Origin: Lachnospiraceae bacterium
GTDB lineage: Bacteria > Bacteroidota > Bacteroidia > Bacteroidales > Muribaculaceae
Length of the DNA stretch: 64,000 bases
Assembly (NCBI GenBank): GCA_023663655.1
Contig: JAMPGZ010000004.1
Coordinates: 1 to 64,000, forward strand
Reading direction: 5' to 3'
Position 1 is the stretch's first letter, and each line of letters begins with the position of its first letter. Shown here in pieces: positions 33,961-43,180 of the stretch. The position numbers and the translations under genes are program-made. Below the pieces are notes generated by a model. That model saw nothing but the letters and a program-made list of their open reading frames with translations, was not told the DNA's origin and did not search any database.

Positions 33961-36900
33961 ATGGAATACTTAACCCGAGGCATGATTCTGAAATGCCTCA
34001 TACTTATAATCTATCTTCTATCCCCGATCCATTCATCAGCACAGGACGAATCAAATGACCGAGTAAGAAAGGAACGTCTCCTCGTGATCAACGCTCTAAA
34101 CGAAATGGCGCCGTGGAGCCAAAGTTTCATCGCGCCAATACTCACCGAAGGGGCGCAGTCAGGAAAGTACATCACCACGGTCACCAACATGAACAGCACG
34201 TTCATAACCAACGACACTATATACCAACGCACCGTCAACGGCATCCTGAACTCTTTCGGAAGCTCTATTCCCGACGGAATAGTTCTGCTTGGCGACGCGG
34301 CATTCACCCTCATCGACCGCATCGTGGAAGAGTGGGGCTCAGTGCCTATGCTGCTTATCGGCAACACCGACAAAGTAGGAGAACCGGCATATTACTTCAC
34401 CGGCTCACATGGCATCGATGCCGACGAAGAATTGACGTCATTGTCAGATATGCGCGAAAAGTTCCATTACAACATGAGCTATATTGAGTCGCCAATCATG
34501 TTCCGCGAGACAATCGACCTCATGATCTACATGAACCCGGATATGGAAAAGATAGTGTTTGCCGCCGATGAACTGTGGGCAAACCGCAATCTTAACCGCA
34601 GCATCCGCTCTTACATACAGTCACATTATCCGGGCATATCCTATGAATGGCTCGTGGGCAAATCGTCCAATTCACGCCGCCTTGTCGACTACCTGATGAG
34701 CACCAACCGTAAGATGGGCTTTCTCTTCTCCTCATGGTTTTATGCTGAAACCGACGTCAACGGCTGGCCCTCGCTCGTGATGGGCGATTTCAAATCAATA
34801 AATCAAGCCGAGCACGCTGTCTACGCTCTCCGCGAGGCATACCTGACTTCGGGAGTAATAGGCGGTTTTTATCCCGACGAGACCAAGACACGGCAAGCGC
34901 TCATCGAGGCTATACAGACGATGGTAAACACCGGCAACCTCTCCAACCATCCGTTCTACTATCCGGAATTTCCGGCTGACTTCCACAACGTGATAAACTA
35001 TCCTCAGCTCATATCCGACGGCTACACCCAAAAAGATTGCCCCGAGGACACAGTGTTCATAAACTACACCGGCTCATCAATAAAAGACTATATATGGCTC
35101 ATAGCCCCCGGCGCAATTTTAATCATAGCCCTTATAGCATTCATTCTCATAAACTATTACATGCAGAAAATGCGCAATCGGCTCTACAGCTCCAGGGAGA
35201 CGATGCTGCGCAATATGCCCATAGCGTTTGCCGACGGCAAGGCTCGTCTCAATTCCGACGGTGATGTTGTCGAAATAAACTATCATGAGACTAATGCGAT
35301 TTTTGAAAACGTGATGCCGATAGAGAACCACCGGACAATAATAACCGACGACTCTCACCGCAAGCTCATCAACTCCGTTGTGAAAGAGGGCAAGTCGGTC
35401 ACGCTTCCATTATATTTCCCGGAAAATGACTCTTATTATGATTTTGTAATAACACCGGGAACCGATCCCTGCGCAATACAGGCATTCGGCATCAACACCA
35501 CCAAGATAAGACGTGCGGAAGCCGAAGTGAGAGAATCCAGGAAACAGCTTGCCATGACCCTCAACGTGGCACACATAATACCATGGCAATGGGACATAAA
35601 GGCACAACGGATATTCTGCGAGTCCCGGCGCTCCAACAAGCTCCTGAACAACGATTTCTTCGACACCAACAACCGCAGCGTCACTATGATCGACTGCAAC
35701 GAATATCTAAGGCGGATACACCCCGACGACATAGCCGGAGTGCGTCAATCCTATCGGGATCTGATTGAAAAACGCAAAAAATTCGTGAAACAGGAATTCA
35801 GATATATCACCCGCAAGAATGGAGCCACCCACATCGACTGGGTGGAGGTCAACGCTACAATAGACCAGAGCGATGAGAGGGGCACGCCGATATCACTCAC
35901 CGGCTCGCTACTGATAATAACCGAACGCAAAAAGCAGGAAAATTCAATAATAATAGCCAAAGAGCACGCCACCGAAAGCGACCGCCTGAAGTCGGCGTTC
36001 CTCGCCAATATGAGCCACGAGATACGCACTCCGCTCAATGCCATCGTAGGATTCTCCAATCTGCTCGCTCAGACCGATGATCCGGCTAAGAAAGAGCAAT
36101 TCATGGGCATAATCGAGAACAACAATCAATTGCTGCTGCAATTGATCAGCGATATACTTGACCTCGCCAAAGTCGAGGCAAACACACTTGAGTTCATCTA
36201 TCGTCCCACCGACCTCAATGACCTGATACGCAAGATAGAGAATACAATCAAAATGCGGGTCAAACCGGGAGTGATGCTCAACTACACCCTCGGAGCCACG
36301 AAATGCGTGGTGGAGACCGAGCGCAACCGTCTTTCGCAAGTGCTTATAAATATGCTCACCAATGCCACCAAGTTCACCGACCGGGGAAGCATCACTTTCG
36401 GCTACGAACTTCGCGGCGAGGAGATCTATTTCTTTGTTCGCGACACCGGCATCGGCATCTCGCCCGAAAAACAGAAAAACGTGTTCCAACGGTTCACCAA
36501 GCTCAACAACTTCGCGCAGGGCTCAGGATTAGGGCTCTCCATCAGCCAAAGCATAATCAAAAAGATGGGCGGCAGAATAGGCGTTGAATCGCCCGGAACA
36601 GGACTTGGATCCACTTTCTGGTTCACCATACCTTTCATCGAAGTAAAAGCCGACCAAGAACGCAAGGTGAATGCCGAGCCGATAGAAAAGTCAAAAATCG
36701 AGAAAGATAAGCTCACACTCCTCATTGCCGAAGACAATGAGAGCAACTATCTGCTGTTTGACACCATATTGTCCAACGACTACAACCTCATCCACGCCTG
36801 GGATGGAGTGGAAGCGGTGGAACTGTTCAAGCAGCATAAACCCGACATGATCGTGATGGATATCAATATGCCCAACATGGACGGATATGAAGCCACTCGC

Positions 36901-37080
36901 GAAATAAGGAAACTGTCACGCACCGTGCCCATTACAGCAGTGACTGCCTATGCCTTTGCTTCCGACAAGGAAAAAATCATGGAAAACGGGTTTAACGGCT
37001 ATGTATCAAAACCGGTAAACGCAGCCAAGCTGAAAAGTGAGCTTAAAAAGATGGTCGACAATCTGTTCATCATGCTTTAG
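33961..37080 (+). CDS. Hybrid sensor histidine kinase/response regulator
   Basis: This 1039-residue protein has a signal or anchor sequence (about 8-27) and a periplasmic region of about 345 residues that looks like two ABC-type substrate-binding lobes (IPDGIVLLGDAAFTLIDRIV, MEKIVFAADELWANRN). A transmembrane helix follows (about 376-398), then one or two PAS-like domains (about 410-650). The HisKA dimerisation helix has H686 in NMSHEIRTPLNAIVGF. The HATPase has LINMLTNATKFTDRG, DTGIGI and GSGLGLSIS. The C-terminal receiver domain has phosphoacceptor D967 in VMDINMPNMDGYEA. It lacks the AraC-type DNA-binding domain of Bacteroides HTCS regulators, so its output must pass to another protein. 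No dedicated partner is adjacent. Confidence 0.92.
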   Translation: MEYLTRGMILKCLILIIYLLSPIHSSAQDESNDRVRKERLLVINALNEMAPWSQSFIAPILTEGAQSGKYITTVTNMNSTFITNDTIYQRTVNGILNSFGSSIPDGIVLLGDAAFTLIDRIVEEWGSVPMLLIGNTDKVGEPAYYFTGSHGIDADEELTSLSDMREKFHYNMSYIESPIMFRETIDLMIYMNPDMEKIVFAADELWANRNLNRSIRSYIQSHYPGISYEWLVGKSSNSRRLVDYLMSTNRKMGFLFSSWFYAETDVNGWPSLVMGDFKSINQAEHAVYALREAYLTSGVIGGFYPDETKTRQALIEAIQTMVNTGNLSNHPFYYPEFPADFHNVINYPQLISDGYTQKDCPEDTVFINYTGSSIKDYIWLIAPGAILIIALIAFILINYYMQKMRNRLYSSRETMLRNMPIAFADGKARLNSDGDVVEINYHETNAIFENVMPIENHRTIITDDSHRKLINSVVKEGKSVTLPLYFPENDSYYDFVITPGTDPCAIQAFGINTTKIRRAEAEVRESRKQLAMTLNVAHIIPWQWDIKAQRIFCESRRSNKLLNNDFFDTNNRSVTMIDCNEYLRRIHPDDIAGVRQSYRDLIEKRKKFVKQEFRYITRKNGATHIDWVEVNATIDQSDERGTPISLTGSLLIITERKKQENSIIIAKEHATESDRLKSAFLANMSHEIRTPLNAIVGFSNLLAQTDDPAKKEQFMGIIENNNQLLLQLISDILDLAKVEANTLEFIYRPTDLNDLIRKIENTIKMRVKPGVMLNYTLGATKCVVETERNRLSQVLINMLTNATKFTDRGSITFGYELRGEEIYFFVRDTGIGISPEKQKNVFQRFTKLNNFAQGSGLGLSISQSIIKKMGGRIGVESPGTGLGSTFWFTIPFIEVKADQERKVNAEPIEKSKIEKDKLTLLIAEDNESNYLLFDTILSNDYNLIHAWDGVEAVELFKQHKPDMIVMDINMPNMDGYEATREIRKLSRTVPITAVTAYAFASDKEKIMENGFNGYVSKPVNAAKLKSELKKMVDNLFIML

Positions 37081-37082
37081 AA

Positions 37083-37115
37083 CCTGTCTCACAAAAAATA
37101 TTAACGACAGGCTCT
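37083..37115 (+). terminator. Possible terminator after the hybrid kinase
   Basis: CCTGTC and GACAGG pair around an A-rich loop of about 17 nt, followed by CTCTT. The stem is short and the loop large, so termination may be leaky. Confidence 0.35.
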
Positions 37116-37135
37116 TAGGCTCCGGCCACAATAAA

Positions 37136-37175
37136 AGGGAGATCAATCACGTTAAATAGCGTAGTTAATCTCCCT
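37136..37175 (+). promoter_or_regulatory. Hairpin immediately before the lipoprotein start codon
   Basis: AGGGAGAT (37136-37143) and ATCTCCCT (37168-37175) form an 8-bp stem with inner pairing ACG/CGT, followed by AATTTT and then the ATG at 37182. It could be a terminator-attenuator or could control ribosome access. No TAnnTTTG box lies between it and the kinase gene. Confidence 0.5.
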
Positions 37176-37181
37176 AATTTT

Positions 37182-38552
37182 ATGCACAAGATTCTTTTCG
37201 GCATCACTGCCGCAATCATATTTTTATCAAGCTGTATCGAGGACGGTTTTTCCAATTCGCCATCCGACCAGCCACTATATTCAACCGACACACTGCACAT
37301 CGGCGACGTGTTTACAGCCCAAGGCACCCCGACTCGTAATTTCATCGTCTACAACCGCCATTCCAAGGGGATGATAATAAGCTCCATTAAATTTCGCGAC
37401 CCAGCAACGAGCGGATATTTCAGAGTAAACGTCGACGGGCTCCCGGGCAAAGAGTTCAACAATGTTGAAATAAGAGCAAAAGACTCAATTTATGTGCTGG
37501 TCGAAGCCACAATTCCTGAAAATGGTTTTGACTCGCCGCGTGTGATCGACGCTCCGCTTGACTTCACAGTGAACGGCGTCACATCAACAGTGGTAATCAA
37601 TATATCAGGACGCGACGTGAACCGCATAACCGGCGAAACGCTGACCGCCGATACCCGTTTCACTTCATCACGCCCCTACCTCATCACCGACAGCCTTGTG
37701 GTAAATCCCGGAGTCACTCTCACCATCGACCCCGGAGCCTCGCTATATTTCCATGACAAAGCGTCATTGAAAGTGAGAGGAACACTCATTGCCAATGGCA
37801 CCCCCGAAGCGCCGATCAACTTTACCGGCGACCGCACAGGCAATGTGGTGGGAGGAATCCCCTACGAGCTAATGTCAGGACAATGGGACGGTGTGAGATT
37901 TTATGAGACTTCACGCGAGAACTCACTTTCCTATCTCTCCATGCGCAACTCCACTTCAGGCATAATCCTTGACTCCATACCATCGGACAATGCTGAATTG
38001 ACACTCGTCAATTGCCGTCTGCGCAACACAAAATCCACCGTGATATCATCACGACACACATCGATCGATGCTTTCGGATGCGAATTTGCCGAAGCTCCGG
38101 CAGGGGTGATATATCTTCACGGAGGCAATCACCGGTTCATCAACTGCACATTCTCCAACTACTATCTTTTCGCAGCCATCACCGGCCCGCTCATCCACTT
38201 TGACGGAGAGGAAATCACCGCCACCATCGACAACTCCATCCTATACGGACTGGGGAGCATGATAAAGCCCGACAACATCGAAGGGATGCCCGTCACATTC
38301 TGCAACTCACTTCTCAAGCCGGCTGGATCGGATGATGACAACTTCATCGACTGCATCTGGGACGCTGACCCTATGTTCTACACCGTGCGTGAAGATTACA
38401 TATTTGACTACCGGCTCCGCGACGGTTCACCCGCAATCGCCGCCGCCAATCCTGCATTGATCGATCCCGCCGCAACCGATTTCTATGGAATCCCACGCGG
38501 AAACACACCCGACTTGGGAGCATACGTCCACACACCGGCAAGCAATCAATAG
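37182..38552 (+). CDS. Lipoprotein with right-handed beta-helix
   Basis: This 456-residue predicted lipoprotein has a lipobox (FLSSC, Cys18). It has an N-terminal beta-sandwich-like region (about 35-150) and then a parallel beta-helix (about 170-400) recognisable by repeated short strands and asparagine turns (LTIDPGASLYFHDKASLKVR, INCTFSNYYLF). The end, DFYGIPRGNTPDLGAY, is typical of choice-of-anchor Q-type surface proteins. The residue after Cys18 is Ile, with Glu-Asp next, so surface export is possible but not clear. Function is unknown; a role in binding polysaccharide or adhesion is a guess. Confidence 0.72.
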   Translation: MHKILFGITAAIIFLSSCIEDGFSNSPSDQPLYSTDTLHIGDVFTAQGTPTRNFIVYNRHSKGMIISSIKFRDPATSGYFRVNVDGLPGKEFNNVEIRAKDSIYVLVEATIPENGFDSPRVIDAPLDFTVNGVTSTVVINISGRDVNRITGETLTADTRFTSSRPYLITDSLVVNPGVTLTIDPGASLYFHDKASLKVRGTLIANGTPEAPINFTGDRTGNVVGGIPYELMSGQWDGVRFYETSRENSLSYLSMRNSTSGIILDSIPSDNAELTLVNCRLRNTKSTVISSRHTSIDAFGCEFAEAPAGVIYLHGGNHRFINCTFSNYYLFAAITGPLIHFDGEEITATIDNSILYGLGSMIKPDNIEGMPVTFCNSLLKPAGSDDDNFIDCIWDADPMFYTVREDYIFDYRLRDGSPAIAAANPALIDPAATDFYGIPRGNTPDLGAYVHTPASNQ

Positions 38553-38585
38553 ACACAAAAATTTCTATATCTCACCGATTTTATC

Positions 38586-38593
38586 TACCTTTG
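38586..38593 (+). promoter_or_regulatory. -7 box close to the DUF4199 start codon
   Basis: TACCTTTG ends 6 nt before the ATG at 38600, so the transcript would have almost no leader. Confidence 0.55.
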
Positions 38594-38599
38594 CAATGC

Positions 38600-39148
38600 A
38601 TGGACAACAATCAATACATCACGTCATCACCTTATCGGCGCGGAGCCGTCTATGGAGTGCCGTTCGGACTGTATCTGACAGCCCTGTTTTTCGCCATATC
38701 CTATACATTTGATATCCCCCTTCTGGGACCGGTATCATTTCTCTTGATGCTCGGTGTCCCATTCATGATATATGGTTTCCTGCGCCGTTCTTTTGTAGAA
38801 GACCGTGGCACCACAATCTATTCCTCACTATGGATGGAAGGCATCGCAATCTTCTTCTTCGGCGGTCTGCTCGCCACGCTGGTCTCAGTGATCTATATGC
38901 GTTGGATAGAACCCGAGTTCATCAACACGAGGATCGACGCGATGATTGAGCTATATAACCAGGCTGAGTTTTCCCGAAGTCAGGAAGCCGTTGACATACT
39001 CACCCGCGCACGTGAACAAAACCTTATACCCAAGCCCATCGACATAGCCATTGATATGCTGTGGTTCATCGTATTCACAGGTTCGCTCCTCTCGATGCTG
39101 ATGGCACTGCTGGCAAGGGCACGCGGATATAAATTAAAAATAAAATAA
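38600..39148 (+). CDS. DUF4199 membrane protein
   Basis: This 182-residue protein has four predicted transmembrane helices and matches the Bacteroidetes DUF4199 family (YRRGAVYGVPFGLYLTALFF at the start). The function is unknown. It is often found next to a dolichyl-phosphate-mannose-synthase-like glycosyltransferase, as here, which suggests a shared envelope task. The ATG at 38600 is chosen; a TTG three codons earlier lies inside the -7 box. The next gene begins 11 nt after its stop. Confidence 0.8.
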   Translation: MDNNQYITSSPYRRGAVYGVPFGLYLTALFFAISYTFDIPLLGPVSFLLMLGVPFMIYGFLRRSFVEDRGTTIYSSLWMEGIAIFFFGGLLATLVSVIYMRWIEPEFINTRIDAMIELYNQAEFSRSQEAVDILTRAREQNLIPKPIDIAIDMLWFIVFTGSLLSMLMALLARARGYKLKIK

Positions 39149-39159
39149 ATTGATTGACG

Positions 39160-40119
39160 ATGGACATATCGATCGTTGTACCCCTATATAATGAAGCGGA
39201 ATCTCTGCCTGAACTCGAAGCATGGATCAGGCGTGTAATGGATCAGAACGGATTTTCCTACGAAATACTGTTCATCAACGATGGTTCGACCGACAATTCC
39301 TGGGACGTGATCAAGGAACTGTCCAAGACCAATCCCAATGTAAGAGGTGTCAGCTTCCGCCGTAATTACGGCAAGTCGCCGGCGCTCAACACCGGATTCA
39401 GCCGAGCCAAAGGCGATGTGGTGATAACGATGGATGCCGACCTGCAGGACAGTCCCGATGAGATTCCCGAACTATACCGCATGATCACCGAGGAGAAATA
39501 TGACCTCGTGTCGGGATGGAAACGCAAACGCTATGACCCGCTGTCAAAAACAATCCCTACCAAACTCTTCAACGCCACCGCGCGCAAAGTGAGCGGCATA
39601 AAGAATCTGCATGACTTCAACTGCGGGCTTAAAGCCTACCGCAACATAGTGGTGAAGCACATCGAAGTATATGGCGATATGCACCGCTACATACCCTATC
39701 TCGCAAAAAATGCCGGATTCAAGAAAATCGGCGAAAAGGTAGTACAGCATCAGGCACGTAAATATGGCTCTACAAAATTCGGGCTTGACCGTTTCGTGAA
39801 CGGATACCTCGACCTCGCCACCCTTTGGTTCATGTCGAAATTCGGCATCAAACCGATGCACTTGTTCGGACTTCTCGGCAGCTTGATGTTCATACTCGGA
39901 TTCATCGCAGTAGCCGTGGTCGGCTTCACAAAGCTCTACGATATGTATCATGGCAACCCCTACATACTTGTCACCGACTCACCCTACTTCTATCTTTCAC
40001 TCGTGTTGATGCTGCTCGGCGCGCAATTATTCCTCACCGGTTTCATCGGCGAGCTTATTGTGAGAAACTCCGACAGGCGCAATGAGTATGAAATAAATGA
40101 AGAAATCACAACATTGTAA
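39160..40119 (+). CDS. Family 2 glycosyltransferase (polyprenyl-phosphate hexose synthase-like)
   Basis: This 319-residue protein has an N-terminal GT-A catalytic domain with ISIVVPLYNEAESLPEL, the metal-binding DADLQDSPDEIPEL, and SGWKRKRYDPL. Two C-terminal transmembrane helices follow (about 225-252 and 268-292). This matches DPM1/GtrB-type enzymes that load a sugar onto polyprenyl phosphate for transfer across the membrane. The start at 39160 (MDISIVVPL) is the usual one for the family. It pairs with DUF4199. Confidence 0.9.
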   Translation: MDISIVVPLYNEAESLPELEAWIRRVMDQNGFSYEILFINDGSTDNSWDVIKELSKTNPNVRGVSFRRNYGKSPALNTGFSRAKGDVVITMDADLQDSPDEIPELYRMITEEKYDLVSGWKRKRYDPLSKTIPTKLFNATARKVSGIKNLHDFNCGLKAYRNIVVKHIEVYGDMHRYIPYLAKNAGFKKIGEKVVQHQARKYGSTKFGLDRFVNGYLDLATLWFMSKFGIKPMHLFGLLGSLMFILGFIAVAVVGFTKLYDMYHGNPYILVTDSPYFYLSLVLMLLGAQLFLTGFIGELIVRNSDRRNEYEINEEITTL

Positions 40120-40133
40120 AAATATAATAGGAT

Positions 40134-40661
40134 ATGGAATCTTATCCCAGCTTTTATAATCTTTCGGAACATCGTTATTCCTGCCGTAAATTCACCAATG
40201 CTCCGGTGTGCCGCGACCTCATCATAGCAGCTCTCGATGCTACAAGGCTCGCGCCTTCGGCTTGCAACCGTCAGCCCTGGAAATTCCTGGTAATTGACAC
40301 CCCGGAACTCCGCGAGAAGATTCAAAAAAGCTATAACCGCGAGTGGTTCAATGTAGCGCCGGTATATATCGTTGCTCTCGGACTGCACGATGAAGCATGG
40401 CATCGCCCGTTTGACGGAAAAGACCACACCGACATTGATGTGGCTATAGCGGTAGAACACTTGTGTCTGGCTCTCGCCTCGTTGAAACTTGGCAGTTGCT
40501 GGGTGTGCAACTTCGATCCGGAGATAATAAAGACAGCTCTTTCATTGCCCGACAACGTGGAGCCCATCGCAATAATACCGGTAGGACATCCCGACGGTGA
40601 CGCAATCCCTGAAAAAACGCGCAAGCCTCTTGATGAAATCTTGAAATGGGGAACTTATTAA
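40134..40661 (+). CDS. Nitroreductase family flavoprotein
   Basis: This 175-residue second nitroreductase in the window has HRYSCRKFTNAPVCRDLI, RLAPSACNRQPWKFLVID and a C-terminal PIAIIPVGHPDGD. It is clearly diverged from the one at 9481. Its 3' end overlaps the DUF6452 gene by 16 nt. Substrate unknown. Confidence 0.9.
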   Translation: MESYPSFYNLSEHRYSCRKFTNAPVCRDLIIAALDATRLAPSACNRQPWKFLVIDTPELREKIQKSYNREWFNVAPVYIVALGLHDEAWHRPFDGKDHTDIDVAIAVEHLCLALASLKLGSCWVCNFDPEIIKTALSLPDNVEPIAIIPVGHPDGDAIPEKTRKPLDEILKWGTY

Positions 40662-41203
40662 AATACATCTCAGTCGCAGCACTTTCAGCAGCGATCCTCT
40701 CCGGCTGCAATTCTTCGGGCTGCATCAACAACCAGAATTCAATCCCGCTTGCCGGATTCTATTCCTATGGCACTTTCGCCTCAATCTCCGTGCCCGGACT
40801 GACTGTGGGCGGTGTGGGGGCGCCCGGAGATTCATTGATACAGGAAAACAAGAGTACCTCATCAGTGTATCTGCCGTTCCGTGCCGAACAGCCTGCCACC
40901 TCATTCTTTTTCCACTACAATCAGGAATCGCTTGACAATGACGCGTTCAACGACACACTGACGTTCAGCTACTCATCAATCCCCTATTTCGCTTCGGAAG
41001 AGTGCGGCGCCATGTTCCGTTATGTCATCAACGATGTCACCTACACCAAGCATCTGATTGACTCCGTAGGAATTCTCGACAGCGTCATAACCAATGTCGA
41101 CCGCGAGCGCATACGCATTTATTTCCGCACCGCAACAGAAGATGACGGAGAGGATACCGAAAACGGCGACTCGGACGACAACAACAATGACCCACAGCAA
41201 TAA
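40646..41203 (+). CDS. DUF6452 family lipoprotein
   Basis: This 185-residue predicted lipoprotein has the lipobox ILSGC (Cys21) and a beta-rich body ending in an acidic, Asn/Asp-rich tail. It matches DUF6452, which in Bacteroidetes is found directly before DUF6048, as here (8 nt apart). Function unknown; an outer-membrane partnership with the DUF6048 barrel is inferred from the constant pairing. Confidence 0.8.
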   Translation: MGNLLKYISVAALSAAILSGCNSSGCINNQNSIPLAGFYSYGTFASISVPGLTVGGVGAPGDSLIQENKSTSSVYLPFRAEQPATSFFFHYNQESLDNDAFNDTLTFSYSSIPYFASEECGAMFRYVINDVTYTKHLIDSVGILDSVITNVDRERIRIYFRTATEDDGEDTENGDSDDNNNDPQQ

Positions 41204-41211
41204 CCTGAAGA

Positions 41212-42156
41212 ATGAAGCCACGTTCCATCATAATACTGATTATTTCGCTCATAGCCATGACGGCTGTGGCTCAACGACGAATAACTCCGGTAAAAACTCC
41301 GGCGAAAAAAAGTGACATCCCTTCCGCCGTCGCCACCGATTCAGTGAACCAACGCCCGGAAAGCGTGGTGGAGGTTACCGGCACTGACGGCAAAATCATC
41401 CTTGTCGACACGATTTCGGGAAAAGAATACACCGACACCATTCTCACAGTCGCGCCCAAGCTGGTATATCCGCGTTGGGAATCGATTGCCGTAGGAGTCA
41501 ACCTATGGGATCCGTTGATGAGATGCTTCGGTCAGGATTATGGATTGATCGGTTTCTGGGGCGAGGTGAGCATACACAACTGGATCAAGCCATACGTAGA
41601 ATTCGGTTTTGGAAATGCCTCCCACACCCCCGACAAAGGAAACTACACCTATAAATCAGGCATCGCTCCATATTTCAAGATAGGAGCCAATTACAACTTC
41701 CTCTACAATTCCAATCCGGCATACTCGGTATATCTGGGAGTAAGATATGGCATAACCAATTTCTCCTATGCCATAACCGATGTAAACGTGTATCCGGGAT
41801 ATTGGGACGAGAACATAACTATGTCGGTTCCATCACAGCGTGTCACCACCGGATACTTTGAAGTGGGCGTAGGATTGAGAGTCATGATTGCCTCCAACTT
41901 CTATCTCGGTTGGGAAGTGAAGGTCCACAACACCATCCACTCTTCCAAGACCCGGTACGGCGACCCATGGTATATACCTGGATTCGGCACCAAAGGATCT
42001 TTGTTCACAGGAGCGCTATCATTCAGCTACACGCTGCCCTTTCCTGCATCTAAAAAGAAACGGAAAGAGATCAATGACGCGGCAACAACCGTAGCCACAC
42101 CGCCGGCAACCGACAGCGAGCCATTGCCTGCCGTTCAGGCTGACAGCGACGAATAA
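41212..42156 (+). CDS. DUF6048 family outer-membrane protein
   Basis: This 314-residue protein has a signal peptide (about 1-20, IIILIISLIAMTAVAQ), a linker, and a beta-barrel-like region with alternating aromatic and polar residues (WGEVSIHNWIKPYVEFGFGN). A Lys-rich stretch and a low-complexity Ala/Thr/Pro tail follow. It matches DUF6048. It is probably an 8-stranded outer-membrane barrel. Function unknown. Confidence 0.8.
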   Translation: MKPRSIIILIISLIAMTAVAQRRITPVKTPAKKSDIPSAVATDSVNQRPESVVEVTGTDGKIILVDTISGKEYTDTILTVAPKLVYPRWESIAVGVNLWDPLMRCFGQDYGLIGFWGEVSIHNWIKPYVEFGFGNASHTPDKGNYTYKSGIAPYFKIGANYNFLYNSNPAYSVYLGVRYGITNFSYAITDVNVYPGYWDENITMSVPSQRVTTGYFEVGVGLRVMIASNFYLGWEVKVHNTIHSSKTRYGDPWYIPGFGTKGSLFTGALSFSYTLPFPASKKKRKEINDAATTVATPPATDSEPLPAVQADSDE

Positions 42157-42175
42157 CAGTGTCTCGGAATTTTTT

Positions 42176-42358
42176 TTACTTACCCTGCTTTTTCAAAAAG
42201 AAATGCAGCAACACAATGCACGCCAACGTGCATCCTATCACGCCGAAATAATACCCGTAATTTCCGGCGTAGAACTCTCCTCGCCCCACATAACTCATGA
42301 CCGCGAGATAAATAAGCAGGATAATAGGCAGATAAGTGGATCTTTTCATGGCAATCAC
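42176..42358 (-). CDS. Small two-helix membrane protein
   Basis: This 60-residue protein has two hydrophobic helices (TYLPIILLIYLAVMSYVG and YYFGVIGCTLACIVLLHFF) and a basic C-terminus. It overlaps the upstream exonuclease gene by 4 nt, so it is translationally coupled to it. I do not recognise a characterised family; small proteins of this kind occur in related genomes. The start may also be the second Met (MKRSTYLP). Confidence 0.65.
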   Translation of the reverse strand: MIAMKRSTYLPIILLIYLAVMSYVGRGEFYAGNYGYYFGVIGCTLACIVLLHFFLKKQGK

Positions 42359-42996
42359 TCCTCCCCTGCACTATGAACCTCTTTGATATATGGAGAATTT
42401 TCCATGTCAAATTCATTGGAGGTCAGCGATTGATAAATCTTCAGGCACGCCCAGGCGTCGATAGCCGCATACATCTGCTGGGAAGGACTCAGAGTCTCAG
42501 CTTCCCAATTGGAGAGCCGTTGCCCCTTGGATATGCGTCCGTTAAAAACTATGCCGTATATTTTTTGCAGGCTGCTGTCAGCGATACCATAATTTCTCAC
42601 AAAATTCTGCAATTCGACAAAATTCTCATGGTCAAAGGGGCGTGACTTGTGCATCACCATATAATCATCCCTCAGCGACAATCCCACTTTAACCACATTG
42701 GTATCCTCAAACAGATTGACAATTTCATCAGTCAGCCCAAATTTATTGATTCGGAAAAGATAGCACGCATCGGCAGTGGCTATCTGAATCAGAGCCACCT
42801 TATTTGTGTATCCCTTCTTAAAAGAGGGTTTTGTTTCAGTATCAAAACCAATTACCGAATAGCCGCGAATCACCTCCAATGCAGCCTTTGCTTCATCGGC
42901 TGTATTTATCACGATAATCTCACCCGGATATACTACTGTAGGCAACTCCGATAATTCTTCTTTGGAGATTGACAATGCTACCATTTTCAAATCCAT
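42355..42996 (-). CDS. DEDDy-type 3'-5' exonuclease (RNase D-like)
   Basis: This 213-residue protein has Exo I in GFDTETKPSF (D52, E54), Exo II around VVKVGLSLRDDYMVMH, and Exo III in QQMYAAIDAWACLKIY with the Tyr and Asp of the DEDDy group. It lacks the HRDC domain of RNase D, so it is a minimal domain protein, probably processing RNA or DNA ends. It is coupled to the small membrane protein downstream. Confidence 0.9.
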   Translation of the reverse strand: MDLKMVALSISKEELSELPTVVYPGEIIVINTADEAKAALEVIRGYSVIGFDTETKPSFKKGYTNKVALIQIATADACYLFRINKFGLTDEIVNLFEDTNVVKVGLSLRDDYMVMHKSRPFDHENFVELQNFVRNYGIADSSLQKIYGIVFNGRISKGQRLSNWEAETLSPSQQMYAAIDAWACLKIYQSLTSNEFDMENSPYIKEVHSAGEE

Positions 42997-43180
42997 AATT
43001 TACTTGAATGTAGATTCCTCAATTAGCGGTGGCTAATAAAACTACGATTTAGACACCACTAATTTTGTAAAGATATGAAAAACTATTTTTTTATCCCAAA
43101 ACCGAAGTTAAATTAACCTATATTTAATAACATTTACATATATTAAGCCAAAATAAGACGTGGGAATAATTTCCATAAAA

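Noticed and set aside
43075..43113. Twelve-codon frame (MKNYFFIPKPKL) behind a TAATTTTG box
   Set aside because: Too short to support; it leads into no plus-strand gene, so a leader-peptide role has nothing to control.
42997..43180. tRNA genes in short intergenic gaps
   Set aside because: No cloverleaf with T-loop GGTTCRA and terminal CCA context was seen here or in the other gaps of the window.
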